Source: Rhodoferax_B sp049316285 (GTDB lineage Bacteria; Pseudomonadota; Gammaproteobacteria; Burkholderiales; Burkholderiaceae_C). From it: a DNA stretch of 64,000 bases. Where the stretch lies: contig NZ_JBMOXA010000006.1 of assembly GCF_049316285.1 (NCBI RefSeq), forward strand, positions 62,001 to 126,000. Reading direction: 5' to 3'. The position numbers and the translations under genes were made by a program. A model generated the notes under the pieces. That model was not told the DNA's origin. It did no database searches and worked only from the letters and a program-made list of their open reading frames with translations. Positions 25,472 to 34,344 of this stretch are shown here, piece by piece (within the stretch, counting starts at the first letter, position 1; each line of letters begins with the position of its first letter).

Positions 25472-26386
25472 TCAAGGTAATGGGCAGTGGGGCAGCACGG
25501 TTTCGCCGCGTTCTAGCCGGAGTTCAAGGTCCAGGCTGAAACCGCCTCGGCCATCGGGCTCGAAGCGGCGCAGCAAGGAGCCCACGGCGCCGAACACCAC
25601 GTCCTTGTGGGCGTGTGGGTCTTCGATGTCGAAGAACTGCGTCGCCAGCACCTTGTGGCCGGCGGCCACCACGATGAAGTGCAGATGTGCGGGACGCATC
25701 ACGCCACGCCCCTGCGCTGCCAGCAGTTCGCCGCACGGGCCGTCCACCGGCACCGGGTAACCAGCGGGACGTACGCTGTGAAAGTCGAAGCGGCCCTGGC
25801 CATCGGTGAGGAACACGCCGCGCAGATTCATGTCCTGCTGGTGTGGATCCTGGTTCTCGTAAAGGCCTTGGGGTGAGGCCTGCCAGGTCTCGACCCGCGC
25901 ATCCACCAGCGGCACACCAGTGAGCGAGAGCACACGGCCGCGCACATGCAAAGGTGCACCAGGGGTGTCGGCCAAGGCAATGTTTTCGCCGCAGGCACGC
26001 ACCGGCTGGTTGGCGCGCCAGAACGGCCCGACCAACGCTGGCTCGGTTCCGCCCTGCGCCAGCGCTTCACGCGCGCCACGCAGTTGCACCAGGGTTGCCA
26101 GCCCCAGGATGTCGGCCAGAAGAATGCCTTCATTCTTCTGCGGCCCGCTGGCCTGCCCTACACGCACCAGGAAATCCAGCGCCTGGTCGAGTTCGGCGGG
26201 CGACAGGTCGACCTCCAGCGCCAGCGCGTGCAGGTGGCGGATCAGCGCGTCCATGACCTGCTTCAGCCGGGTGTTGGCGGTGCCGGCATTGGCCTGCAAA
26301 ACGGCGGCCAGCAATGCCGCCGGGTCCGAGGCGGACAGCGCGCCTGGTGTGGGCGCGCCCATGTTCAAGGCGTGGGCGCTTTTCAT
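25472..26386 (-). CDS. Intradiol ring-cleavage dioxygenase
   Basis: A 304-residue non-heme Fe(III) dioxygenase with an N-terminal catechol-dioxygenase helical domain (about 25-125, ending in the family's VGPFW) and the beta-sandwich catalytic domain. The four iron ligands are apparent: Tyr176, Tyr210 and the pair His234/His236 in RPAHLHF. Length and the N-terminal domain fit catechol or hydroxyquinol 1,2-dioxygenases rather than protocatechuate 3,4-dioxygenase. The start at 26386 overlaps the stop of the upstream amidohydrolase as ATGA. The exact substrate (catechol, hydroxyquinol or a substituted one) is not settled. It is the third gene of the porin-led operon. Confidence 0.92.
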   Translation of the reverse strand: MKSAHALNMGAPTPGALSASDPAALLAAVLQANAGTANTRLKQVMDALIRHLHALALEVDLSPAELDQALDFLVRVGQASGPQKNEGILLADILGLATLVQLRGAREALAQGGTEPALVGPFWRANQPVRACGENIALADTPGAPLHVRGRVLSLTGVPLVDARVETWQASPQGLYENQDPHQQDMNLRGVFLTDGQGRFDFHSVRPAGYPVPVDGPCGELLAAQGRGVMRPAHLHFIVVAAGHKVLATQFFDIEDPHAHKDVVFGAVGSLLRRFEPDGRGGFSLDLELRLERGETVLPHCPLP

Positions 26387-27468
26387 GGCATCAACGCCCG
26401 CGCGTTGTCGCGGTAGATCGCCTGCAGCTCGGAGGCACTCAAGCCGGAGCGCTCCAGCCCCTCGGCAATCTTGGCCGGTTCCACCCACGGGAAGTCAGAG
26501 CCGAAGACGATCTGCGAGGTCGGCACAATCATCTTCAATATGCCCATGTGTACCGCGTCCGCTGCGGCGGCAGTGTCATAGTAGAAGCGGCGGAAGTGGT
26601 GCAGCCGCGAATCGGGCGGCGCCACGCGCGCCAGGGATTCGGCTGTCTCGCCCACCAGGAAACGCTGTGCCCAGATGCTGCCGCCGCCGTGCGACCAGAT
26701 GTAGCGGATGTCCGGCGTTGCCTTGGCGGTGCCGCTCTGGATCAAGCTCACCATGGCGCGCGCCAGGTCGGACCCAAGCTCGACAAAAGTTGGCAATATG
26801 CCTGGCTGGAAGTTCCAGGCGCAGCAATTGGGCGCGGTGGCGTGGGTGTAGACCACGGCCTTGCGCCGGTTGAGCTCGGCCCATACCGGGGCGAAGGATG
26901 GATCGCCCAGCCACTTGTCGTCGTAGCTCGACAGCAGCCCCACGCCGTCGGCCTTCAGCACGTCGAATACATACTCGATTTCGCGCAGGCTCCCCTCTAC
27001 ATCGGGCAGGGGCAGCACCGCAAAATGCCCATAGCGGCCCGGGTGATCGCCCTTCATGCGGGCGGCAAACTCGTTGAGCTCACGCGCCGCCTGGCGCGAC
27101 TCCAGGGGATTACCAAACCATACACCGGGCTGGGTGACCGACAGAAATGCCTTCTCCACACCGCCACGCTCCATGGCTTCGAGGTCTTTCGCTACCGTCC
27201 AGGACTTGAATTGCTCAAATCCCAGGACCGGCTGTTTCAGATGCTGCCGCTCCACCAGCTTGATCCAGGCGGGTGAGAAGAAATGATGGTGAAAGTCGAT
27301 ACGTGTGCCCTTTGTGCCCAGGGTCTGGGCCAGTGGGCGCCCCTCGGGCAGCAAGGCGCCGGCGCCCAGCGCCCCCAGGGTGCCGAGCGAGCCGAACATG
27401 CCGAGAAAGCCCCGGCGCGAAGCCGTGTGGGTGTCTGGGCCGGATAAAGAACAGGGTTTGTGGTCCAT
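26383..27468 (-). CDS. Tat-exported amidohydrolase-2 family protein (ACMSD/decarboxylase-like)
   Basis: A 361-residue TIM-barrel amidohydrolase of the family containing ACMSD and gamma-resorcylate decarboxylase. Metal-site motifs: DFHHHF (His60-62), YTHAT, SHGGG and the terminal FGSDFPW aspartate. It begins with a twin-arginine signal (SRRGFLG, Arg18-Arg19, followed by a Gly/Leu/Ala hydrophobic stretch to about 50), so it should be folded in the cytosol and exported to the periplasm. The start at 27468 has a good Shine-Dalgarno (GGGAGC); upstream in-frame codons run into the porin gene. Probable reaction: hydrolysis or decarboxylation of a pathway substrate before uptake. It is 20 bases after the porin gene and coupled to the dioxygenase. 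Confidence 0.87.
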   Translation of the reverse strand: MDHKPCSLSGPDTHTASRRGFLGMFGSLGTLGALGAGALLPEGRPLAQTLGTKGTRIDFHHHFFSPAWIKLVERQHLKQPVLGFEQFKSWTVAKDLEAMERGGVEKAFLSVTQPGVWFGNPLESRQAARELNEFAARMKGDHPGRYGHFAVLPLPDVEGSLREIEYVFDVLKADGVGLLSSYDDKWLGDPSFAPVWAELNRRKAVVYTHATAPNCCAWNFQPGILPTFVELGSDLARAMVSLIQSGTAKATPDIRYIWSHGGGSIWAQRFLVGETAESLARVAPPDSRLHHFRRFYYDTAAAADAVHMGILKMIVPTSQIVFGSDFPWVEPAKIAEGLERSGLSASELQAIYRDNARALMP

Positions 27469-27488
27469 GAAGATGCTCCCGGCTTGGT

Positions 27489-28526
27489 TCAGAAGTTGTG
27501 GCGAATGCCGAATTCGAGTCCCCTCGAATTGATGCCCGCCTGGGCCGGCAAGGGCGAAGTCGCTGGCCAATCCCCTACACCGGTGCTAGTCACCAGTTGC
27601 GCCGATGCGCCCTTGTTGTTGAGGAAGGCGAACGTGCCGTAGAGCGCCGTTCGTTTGGACATGTTGTGCACATAGCCAAGTGCCAGCTTGCTCCAATCGT
27701 CGCCACTGTTTTTGCGGTTGTAGTAGCTGTACGCGGCGCGCCACTCCCCTACCCCGTGGCTCCATGTGGCGCCCAACAACCAGGCGTCGATACGCGCGCC
27801 GCTGGTGTCGGCTTCACGGGCCCAGAAGGCCATGGGTGTCAGCGCACCGAAGTTGTAGGAAATCGCCATGTTCGCGGCCTTGACCTGCGCTGGCGTCGTG
27901 GCGGTGCCGCTGTAGCGCCGGCCCAGGGCGCCCGCCACGTTCAGCGCCTTGTCGCCATAGCCCAGGCGTGCCCCGACGTAACTGTTGTTCTTGCTGTTGG
28001 CACTGGTGCTGGGCTCCTCACCGAATGCGTACTGGGCCTGACCGTACCAACCGCCCAGTTGCCTGGGCAATAGATAGGTGAGCGCGTTGCTCACGCGAAT
28101 CGGCGCACCCAACATGCTGAAAGCGGTCGTTTGGCCAACACCGGCGCCTTGAAACGGGTCGAACCAGGAGGGGTTGAGGTAAGTGGCCGACCATTCGCGG
28201 CCCACACGAAACTCGCCCAGGCTGCCCGTCAGACCTACCGTTGAACGGCGCTGGAAGTTCATGGCGCCAGCACCCGTGTCGGGAATCAGCGCGCCCTCCA
28301 GCCAGAAGCCTGCAGACAGTCCGCCCCCCAGATCTTCCGTGCCGCGAAAGCCTATGCGCGAGTGGCTGTTGCCGCTATAGCTCACGGCCGTAAGACTGGC
28401 GTCACCCTGTGAAATGTGTGCGACCCCAAGGTCGACCACACCGAATATCGTGACCTGGGATTGCGCAAAAGCACAGCCGCTGGCGGCAAGGCCGACCAAG
28501 GCCAAGGCAGAGAAACTATTTTTCAT
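27489..28526 (-). CDS. Gram-negative porin
   Basis: A 345-residue outer-membrane porin of the betaproteobacterial general-porin family. The signal peptide (about 1-21, ending CAFA) is followed by QVTIFGVVDLG, a 16-strand barrel pattern, and the hallmark C-terminal aromatic strand GIRHNF. It heads the catabolic operon and diverges from a LysR gene 82 bases away. It probably lets the pathway substrate cross the outer membrane. Confidence 0.95.
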   Translation of the reverse strand: MKNSFSALALVGLAASGCAFAQSQVTIFGVVDLGVAHISQGDASLTAVSYSGNSHSRIGFRGTEDLGGGLSAGFWLEGALIPDTGAGAMNFQRRSTVGLTGSLGEFRVGREWSATYLNPSWFDPFQGAGVGQTTAFSMLGAPIRVSNALTYLLPRQLGGWYGQAQYAFGEEPSTSANSKNNSYVGARLGYGDKALNVAGALGRRYSGTATTPAQVKAANMAISYNFGALTPMAFWAREADTSGARIDAWLLGATWSHGVGEWRAAYSYYNRKNSGDDWSKLALGYVHNMSKRTALYGTFAFLNNKGASAQLVTSTGVGDWPATSPLPAQAGINSRGLEFGIRHNF

Positions 28527-28608
28527 CGTGTACTTCGGGTATGGAGAGTTAAAAGCTGGCGTTGAATGTGAAAATGAAATGAATGCAGCAAATTAATCAG
28601 CAATTCAT

Positions 28609-29514
28609 ATGAACATCACCTTGCGGCAATTGCGCGCCTTTGTTGAAGTCATACATAGCGGTGGCTTCACCGCGGCAGCCCGCAAGCTGCACCTGACGCA
28701 ATCCGCCACCAGCCTGTTGATCCGCGAGCTGGAGCAGCAGCTGGGCCTTGCGCTGGTGGACCGAACGACGCGGCAAATTGCGCTGACAGATGCGGGCCGC
28801 GAGTTGTTTGACAGCGCCGAACGCATACTCGCGGACGTAGAGCACGCCGTCGCCAACACACAGGACCTGGTGCAGAAGCGCCGTGGCCGGGTGACGATTG
28901 CGACCACCCCGTTTCTCGCTGCCAACTTCTTGCCCGAGGTGATTGCCAAATTCCAGCTTTCGCACCCGGCCATTTCGGTGCGCATCGCCGATCTGCCAAC
29001 CGAGCAATTGGTGCGTGTTGTCGACAGCGGCGATGCCGATATGGGCTTCGGTGTTTTTCCACAACTGGACGTGGCCCTGGAACGCGTCACCTTGCTGCGC
29101 CATAACCTGGGCGTGATGCTGCCCGCCGTCTGGCCATTGGCGCAGCGCCGCCGGCGCCTGACCTGGGCCGACCTGGATGGGCAGCCCATGATTGGCCTGG
29201 TGCCTGCGGGCGGCTTCCGCAGCCTGGTCGACCCGCTGCTGCACCGCGAGGGAGAGCTGGCCTCGCTGAAGTTCGAGGTCGGACATCTCAGCACCGCCGT
29301 GGGGCTGGTGGAAGCCGGTCTCGGCGCCACCGTGGTGCCAGCCTATGTGGGGGCTTTGGTGCGCTCGACGCGGGCACGTTTTCGCGCGCTCAACGATCCG
29401 GTGATCCAGCGCCAGATCGAGCTGGTGTGGCGCGCCACACGCTCGCTGTCGCCGAGTGCCAGTGCGTTTCGCAGTTGCCTGGAAACCTGCTGCAAGCCGC
29501 TTCAGGCCGGATAG
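28609..29514 (+). CDS. LysR-family regulator of the porin-led operon
   Basis: A 301-residue LysR regulator: wHTH at residues 1-60 (LRQLRAFVEVIHSGGFTAAA... SATSLLIRELE) and an effector domain at about 92-290. It diverges from the porin operon across 82 AT-rich bases, the classic arrangement for a LysR activator of a catabolic operon. Its N terminus resembles the LysR encoded at 33364, suggesting the two are paralogues controlling linked units. Confidence 0.93.
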   Translation: MNITLRQLRAFVEVIHSGGFTAAARKLHLTQSATSLLIRELEQQLGLALVDRTTRQIALTDAGRELFDSAERILADVEHAVANTQDLVQKRRGRVTIATTPFLAANFLPEVIAKFQLSHPAISVRIADLPTEQLVRVVDSGDADMGFGVFPQLDVALERVTLLRHNLGVMLPAVWPLAQRRRRLTWADLDGQPMIGLVPAGGFRSLVDPLLHREGELASLKFEVGHLSTAVGLVEAGLGATVVPAYVGALVRSTRARFRALNDPVIQRQIELVWRATRSLSPSASAFRSCLETCCKPLQAG

Positions 29515-29540
29515 GCGAAGCGCTGCGACGAAGTCCGGGT

Positions 29541-30035
29541 TCAGTTCGGAAAACACGGATTCGCCTTGGAGCATTTGTCACCGATCACGGCCACCGCCTG
29601 GATCTCGATCAACATGCCGGGCACCGCCAGGTTGGACACCGTGATCTGCGCGCTGGCCGGGAAGTTGCGGTCGGGGAACATCTCGGTACGCACCTTGGCA
29701 AAGCTCGCACCATTACGGGCGTCGGTCAGGTAGGCCGTCATGCTCACAATGTCTTTAAGGCTGCCACCCGCACGCTTGAGCGTCTGTTCCAACAAGGCAA
29801 ATATGGTGCGGGTCTGCGCCTCGACATCACCCTTGATGTCCTTGCCGGCAAGGTCGGTGGTGGTGGTCTCGCCGGCCAGCCAGACGATGCGCCCGCCCTC
29901 GGTGACCACGGCCGGCGAATACGAGCGCCCCTTGATGCGTTCACCTTGCTCCATGTAGTCGGCCGCATGTGCGTGGGGATACAGGGCTGCGGCCAAGGCA
30001 ACAGCGGCCAGCCAACGGCTGTGTCGGTTTTTCAT
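29541..30035 (-). CDS. Exported RidA/YjgF-like protein
   Basis: A 164-residue protein with a signal peptide (about 1-24, ALYPHAHA) and a RidA/YER057c/UK114 fold. Cytosolic RidA enzymes hydrolyse reactive enamines/imines. Here the usual catalytic arginine in the P-A-R-S motif is replaced: the segment reads FPASAQ, with Ser128 at that position, so the standard deaminase reaction is doubtful. It ends CSKANPCF, a possible disulfide. It is the last gene of the four-gene operon beginning at 33127. Confidence 0.85.
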   Translation of the reverse strand: MKNRHSRWLAAVALAAALYPHAHAADYMEQGERIKGRSYSPAVVTEGGRIVWLAGETTTTDLAGKDIKGDVEAQTRTIFALLEQTLKRAGGSLKDIVSMTAYLTDARNGASFAKVRTEMFPDRNFPASAQITVSNLAVPGMLIEIQAVAVIGDKCSKANPCFPN

Positions 30036-30097
30036 TCAATGCTCCTGAGGGTAGTTTTGGCGGGCGCAAATGCCCGCCTGGGTGGGGGAAATCGCGT

Positions 30098-31432
30098 TTA
30101 AACGAGCGGGTAACGGCTGGCCAGCACACGCATGGACTCAGCGGCCTCACGGACAATTTCGGCGCCGTCCCAGCGGGTCGGCCGGCCGCCTCGCAGCAAT
30201 ACGCGGCCGTCGACCAGCACCGTGTCCACGTTGGCCGGCTGAGCCGAATACACCAGCGCATGGGCCGGGTCGAAGACCGGCGCCAGGTTGAGATCGGTCG
30301 CCCGCAACATCTGGATGTCCGCACGTTTGCCGGGCGTCAACGAACCAATCAGGTGCGACAGCCCCAGGTCGCGCGCACCATCCAGCGTTGCCAGGCGCAG
30401 CAGGCGATGGGCGGTCAGCGGCTGGCGATTGCCGAAGCGCTGCTTGTGTGACCACAGCAGGGCGCGCATGCAGGCATAAAAGTCGGCGTTGGCCGATGCA
30501 CCAGAGCTGTCTACCGACAGGCTTTGCAGCACACCGGCCTCCTCCATCTCATGGAACTGGATGACACCACGTGTCGCCTGGGCGTAGAGCATCTCTATCG
30601 TCGGCGAACAGGTCATGGTGGTGCCGCTGGACGCCAGCAATGCGCAGTCGGCAGCGCTCATGCCCTGTGGATGGACCAGTTGCAGATCCGGGCCCAGCAA
30701 GCCATGTTCAGCGAGCACCGGCACCAGCCCCGGACGGGCGTGCATGGTCAACGGCAAACCAAGCGCCCGGATGTGGGCGCATTCTTCGCTCACCACACGT
30801 ACGGGCACGGCGCCGCGTGGATTGGAAACGGGCGTGCGCACCGCTGCGCCCAGGCTGAGCAACTCGGAGGGCAGCCCCTGTTGCAACACACGGCCCAGGT
30901 CTGCCAGATCCATGGGTTGATCCAGCGGCTGCTCCTGCCCCCAGCCATAGGCAAAACGACCGCGCTGTCCCATCTCCGCCATGGCGCGCAACTCGGCATC
31001 GGCATGGGCCGGTGAGCGCGTGTTGTGCGCCCAGTTCTGCACCGTGGTGATGCCGGAGAGCAAGCCCTCGGCAAGCCCCAGACGCACGGAGCGATAACTG
31101 TCTTCAGGCGTGAACAGCGGCCCTGTGCCCAGCGTGACCGGAAAGTAGCCGTGCTGGGGATCGTCGCCCCGCACCAGCGCACGCAGCGCGCTGTTCCAAA
31201 GGTGCCAGTGGGTGTCGACAAAGCCGGGCAACACAATCATGTCGCGAGCGTCTATCTCGGGCACGCCCTGGGCCAGCAAATCCGGCCCCACGGCCACGAT
31301 GGCGCCGTCGCGGATGTGCACGTCGGCGCAAGGTAAATCACCCAACGCGGGGTCCATGGTGAGCACACATGCGCCACGGATGATGAGCTCTTGATCTAAG
31401 CCGCTGCGGGCGGATGAGGATATCGAAGGCAC
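30098..31432 (-). CDS. Amidohydrolase-1 family hydrolase (TRZ/ATZ deaminase-like)
   Basis: A 444-residue cytosolic metal-dependent hydrolase. The metal-binding THWHLWN (His75, His77) follows the beta-sandwich domain and the G-F-V-D-T lead-in. Further ligands are likely in TMHARPG and LVHPQGM, and the usual catalytic Asp region reads SVDSSGASANAD. The C-terminal LGSLTPGKRADI-type motif (here IGSLTPGKRADI) is typical of the chlorohydrolase/cytosine deaminase branch. Probable reaction: deamination or dechlorination of an aminated ring or guanidine-like compound. Neighbouring solute receptor and RidA-like genes support a role in using an N-containing substrate. Confidence 0.88.
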   Translation of the reverse strand: MPSISSSARSGLDQELIIRGACVLTMDPALGDLPCADVHIRDGAIVAVGPDLLAQGVPEIDARDMIVLPGFVDTHWHLWNSALRALVRGDDPQHGYFPVTLGTGPLFTPEDSYRSVRLGLAEGLLSGITTVQNWAHNTRSPAHADAELRAMAEMGQRGRFAYGWGQEQPLDQPMDLADLGRVLQQGLPSELLSLGAAVRTPVSNPRGAVPVRVVSEECAHIRALGLPLTMHARPGLVPVLAEHGLLGPDLQLVHPQGMSAADCALLASSGTTMTCSPTIEMLYAQATRGVIQFHEMEEAGVLQSLSVDSSGASANADFYACMRALLWSHKQRFGNRQPLTAHRLLRLATLDGARDLGLSHLIGSLTPGKRADIQMLRATDLNLAPVFDPAHALVYSAQPANVDTVLVDGRVLLRGGRPTRWDGAEIVREAAESMRVLASRYPLV

Positions 31433-31496
31433 AAAGAATCTCCTGCGCCACGATTGGGCGCATGTATCTCGAGAAAAAAGAGGGAAAGAGGCGGCG

Positions 31497-32492
31497 CTAC
31501 TCGGCCTTGGCGCCCGAGATGCGGATCAATTGCGCCTTCTGGCGCATATCAGCTTGAATGAAGCGTGCAAAGGCATCGGGTGCCGAAAACACCGGCTCAA
31601 AGCCACGCGCAACCAACACGGCGTCGCGGAACGTTGGGTCGTGGCCAATGGCCAGCACGTCCTGGTGAATCCTTTGCACAACCGCAGCCGGTGTACCACC
31701 CGTCGCGAAAAGCCCGAACCAGGACTCGCCGGGGTCTATGTCTGCCAAGCCGGCTTCACGCAGCGTAGGCAGCTCGGGCATCTCGGCCAGCCGAGTAGCC
31801 CGTCCCACAGCCAAGGCCTTGAGCTTGCCGGCACGCAGCAGCCCCAGGGCCCCGGCAACACCGGCCAGGGTGAGCTGTGTTTCGCCCGCATGCACGGCCG
31901 TGACCGCAGGCGAGATGCCCTTGTAAGGCACGTGCACCAGATTCACACCAAGCTTGGCCTTGAAGGACTCGAACAGCAGATGCGGCAGGCTGCCCGAGCC
32001 GTAGGAGGCGTAGCTCAATGCACTTGCCGGCGACTTTGCCAAGGTGGCCAGTTCAGCCATGTTGTTCGCCGCCACGGAGGGGTGCGCCACCACCATCTGC
32101 GGCAGGCTCACCAGCTGGCTGATAGGTGTCAGCTCGCGTTGCGGGTCATAGGGCAGTTTGTCGAACAGGAATGGGTTGCTGGTGATGGTGGCCTCACTGG
32201 TCAGCAATAACGTGAGCCCATCCGGCGCCGCTTTAGCAACAGCCGTGGCACCAATCAGCGTAGAGGCGCCAACCTTGTTCTCCACCACCACCGCTTGGCC
32301 CCACTGCCTATGCAGGCGGTCCGCCAACATACGAGCCAGCAAGTCCACACCACCGCCTGGCGCGTAGGGCACCACAATCTTCACCGTACGTCCGGGCCAC
32401 GGTGCACTTTGTGCCCAGGAAACAGGGCTGGCGACGGCCATACCCAGAGCCGTGCATACGCTGCGGCGCGAACAATTCAACGCTGACTTCAT
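31497..32492 (-). CDS. Bug/TctC-family periplasmic solute receptor
   Basis: A 331-residue tripartite tricarboxylate transporter substrate-binding protein. A signal peptide with an RRS start (about 1-28) leads into the family core VPYAPGGGVDLLARM near 42-56 and HVPYKGISPA near 190-199. Such receptors bind carboxylated solutes; the cognate TctA/TctB membrane genes are not in the window. The ATG shares its first base with the stop of the upstream gene (TGATG), so the two are coupled. Confidence 0.92.
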   Translation of the reverse strand: MKSALNCSRRSVCTALGMAVASPVSWAQSAPWPGRTVKIVVPYAPGGGVDLLARMLADRLHRQWGQAVVVENKVGASTLIGATAVAKAAPDGLTLLLTSEATITSNPFLFDKLPYDPQRELTPISQLVSLPQMVVAHPSVAANNMAELATLAKSPASALSYASYGSGSLPHLLFESFKAKLGVNLVHVPYKGISPAVTAVHAGETQLTLAGVAGALGLLRAGKLKALAVGRATRLAEMPELPTLREAGLADIDPGESWFGLFATGGTPAAVVQRIHQDVLAIGHDPTFRDAVLVARGFEPVFSAPDAFARFIQADMRQKAQLIRISGAKAE

Positions 32493-33127
32493 CACTTGAT
32501 GCTCTCGAAATGCCGGTAGGAGGAATCGTTGCGGCCAATGTGGCCTATCACCTGGTAACGCGCCTTGACCAGATCGGCCGGGACATCCAACACACGGCGA
32601 TAGTCGTTGACGGTTTGCCGCCCATCCAGCGCCCATTTTCCGTCGCGCCGCGACCAGCTATCAAGATAACGTGAATGCATCCAGCGCTCTTCGTAGAGGC
32701 CGGGGTTTCCTTGCTTGGGCACCAGCAGGGTTGCGGTCCCGGTGGATTCACTCACGGCACGGTCGCCGTTGACCTCGATCAGGATGTTGCTGATGCGGTG
32801 GTTGTTGCCTGTCATTTCATCGTGCGCCTGGATCAACCAATCCACATAGGCCTCCCAGTTGGGAAACTCGCGGCCGCCAAAACTCATCTTGGCACCCGGA
32901 TGGGCCAAGGAGATCAACAATGCACGGTCTCCCCTGTCCAGACCACGCGGGTACTTGTAGATCAATTCGGTGATGGCCTGCTTGGCCAACAAGGTTTCAA
33001 TTTCTGTGGCGCTTGCTGTAGGTGTGGCCTTCTGCGCATGGGCCTGCAATGGCAGCGTCAGACTGACGCTGAATGCTGTCGCCAGCACCGCTAACAGCAG
33101 CCGAATTTTCAGGGGTGATTTTTCCAT
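32492..33127 (-). CDS. Exported SnoaL/NTF2-like protein
   Basis: A protein of about 211 residues with a signal peptide (about 1-32, LPLQAHA) and a SnoaL-like NTF2 fold. Characteristic early segment: IETLLAKQAITELIYKYPRGLDRGD. Members act as dehydratases, isomerases or hydroxylating enzymes on small rings, but no catalytic residues can be assigned with certainty. Two ATGs are possible (33133 and 33127); 33127 places GGAG nine bases upstream and is preferred. First gene of the leftward operon, divergent from the LysR at 33364. Confidence 0.8.
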   Translation of the reverse strand: MEKSPLKIRLLLAVLATAFSVSLTLPLQAHAQKATPTASATEIETLLAKQAITELIYKYPRGLDRGDRALLISLAHPGAKMSFGGREFPNWEAYVDWLIQAHDEMTGNNHRISNILIEVNGDRAVSESTGTATLLVPKQGNPGLYEERWMHSRYLDSWSRRDGKWALDGRQTVNDYRRVLDVPADLVKARYQVIGHIGRNDSSYRHFESIK

Positions 33128-33363
33128 CGACATTTTCTCCGTGGGGTCGTGATCGGGCAGGCCCGGCTGATACATGTAAACCTCTGGCCTGTGTGTATTT
33201 CAACGCTGGGAGTGATATTTTTCAAACGATTTAATTTAATGGATTCACAAGTATTTCCAATACTTCAGACGACTGCACAGGATGCGCCTGGAGACGACAA
33301 TTCGCCCATCCAAGTCCCTCGCGCCTCTTGTTCGCGCCAAGGACTGTCTGCATCAGGAATACC

Positions 33364-34281
33364 ATGTCTCGAACCTCCGCTGTCACCTTGCGCCAACTGC
33401 GCGCGTTTATTGCCGTCGCCGAAGAGGGCAGCGTGGTGCGTGCAGCGCAACGCATGCACCTGACAGCCTCCGCGCTCTCCATGCTGATCAGCACACTCGA
33501 GGGCGAGCTTGGGGCACGCTTGTTTGAGCGCACAACGCGGCGCATGGTCTTGTCCGAAGAGGGGCAAAAGCTGTTGCCGTCTATCGAAGAAATGATGGGG
33601 CAACTGGATGGCGCGATCACCGACCTGCAGGAGTTCTCGCAGCGGCGTAGCTCGCGCTTGCGCATCGCAGCATCACCATTGATGGCGGCCACACTGCTGC
33701 CGCATCTGATGGCTGGATTTCATGAGCGCTTTCCCGCTGTGCGGCTCACGCTGCGTGATCTCCCGGTTGCCGAGGTGGCGCAAGCCGTCAGAGCTGGCGA
33801 GGCCGACCTGGGCTTGTGCACCGCAGATGTGGACCCGACCGATCTTCACGCCACCGTTCTGTACCAGGACCGGTTGATGCTCGCGTGCCGGGAAGGCCAC
33901 CACCTGGCAGCCCGCCCGGAAGTGCAATGGCGTGATCTCGCGGGTGAACGCTTGGCGTTGATGCAGCCCGGCTCGGGGCTACGCAAACTTTCGGCGCGTG
34001 GTCTGGCCGAGATGGGCGAAGCCGTGGAGCCGGCTTTCGAAGTGGCCAATGTGGCCACGGCTGTGGGTCTGGTGGAGGCCGGTCTGGCGATTGCGGTGCT
34101 GCCGCGTTATGCGTTGATCCGCACACGTGCCGTCGGCGTACGGGCCATAGCGTTGACCGAACCGGTGGTGGAGCGCGCCATCGTGGCATTACATGCGGCG
34201 GAACGCCCGCTCACCAGCGCTGGCGAAGCCTTTATCGCCTATGCCAAGCAGACTGCGGGGCAGGACTTCAGCGTGGCGTGA
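33364..34281 (+). CDS. LysR-family regulator
   Basis: A 305-residue LysR regulator: wHTH at about residues 6-66 (LRQLRAFIAVAEEG... SALSMLISTLEGEL) and an effector-binding domain (about 97-295). ATG at 33364 follows AGGA at a good distance. It diverges from the SnoaL-receptor-amidohydrolase-RidA operon across about 236 bases, its probable target, and converges on the DapA/NadX-like unit. Confidence 0.93.
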   Translation: MSRTSAVTLRQLRAFIAVAEEGSVVRAAQRMHLTASALSMLISTLEGELGARLFERTTRRMVLSEEGQKLLPSIEEMMGQLDGAITDLQEFSQRRSSRLRIAASPLMAATLLPHLMAGFHERFPAVRLTLRDLPVAEVAQAVRAGEADLGLCTADVDPTDLHATVLYQDRLMLACREGHHLAARPEVQWRDLAGERLALMQPGSGLRKLSARGLAEMGEAVEPAFEVANVATAVGLVEAGLAIAVLPRYALIRTRAVGVRAIALTEPVVERAIVALHAAERPLTSAGEAFIAYAKQTAGQDFSVA

Positions 34282-34315
34282 GAATTCAGCCGCTGCATTC
34301 CTCGGATCCATCTGA

Positions 34316-34341
34316 AAAATGCCCCCGGGTGCAGGGGCATG
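34316..34341 (-). terminator. Intrinsic terminator of the dapA-like/nadX-like unit
   Basis: Read on the minus strand: ATGCCCC, a short loop, GGGGCAT and then TTTTT. It lies just after the nadX-like stop codon and 35 bases past the convergent LysR stop. Confidence 0.85.
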
Positions 34342-34344
34342 GCG

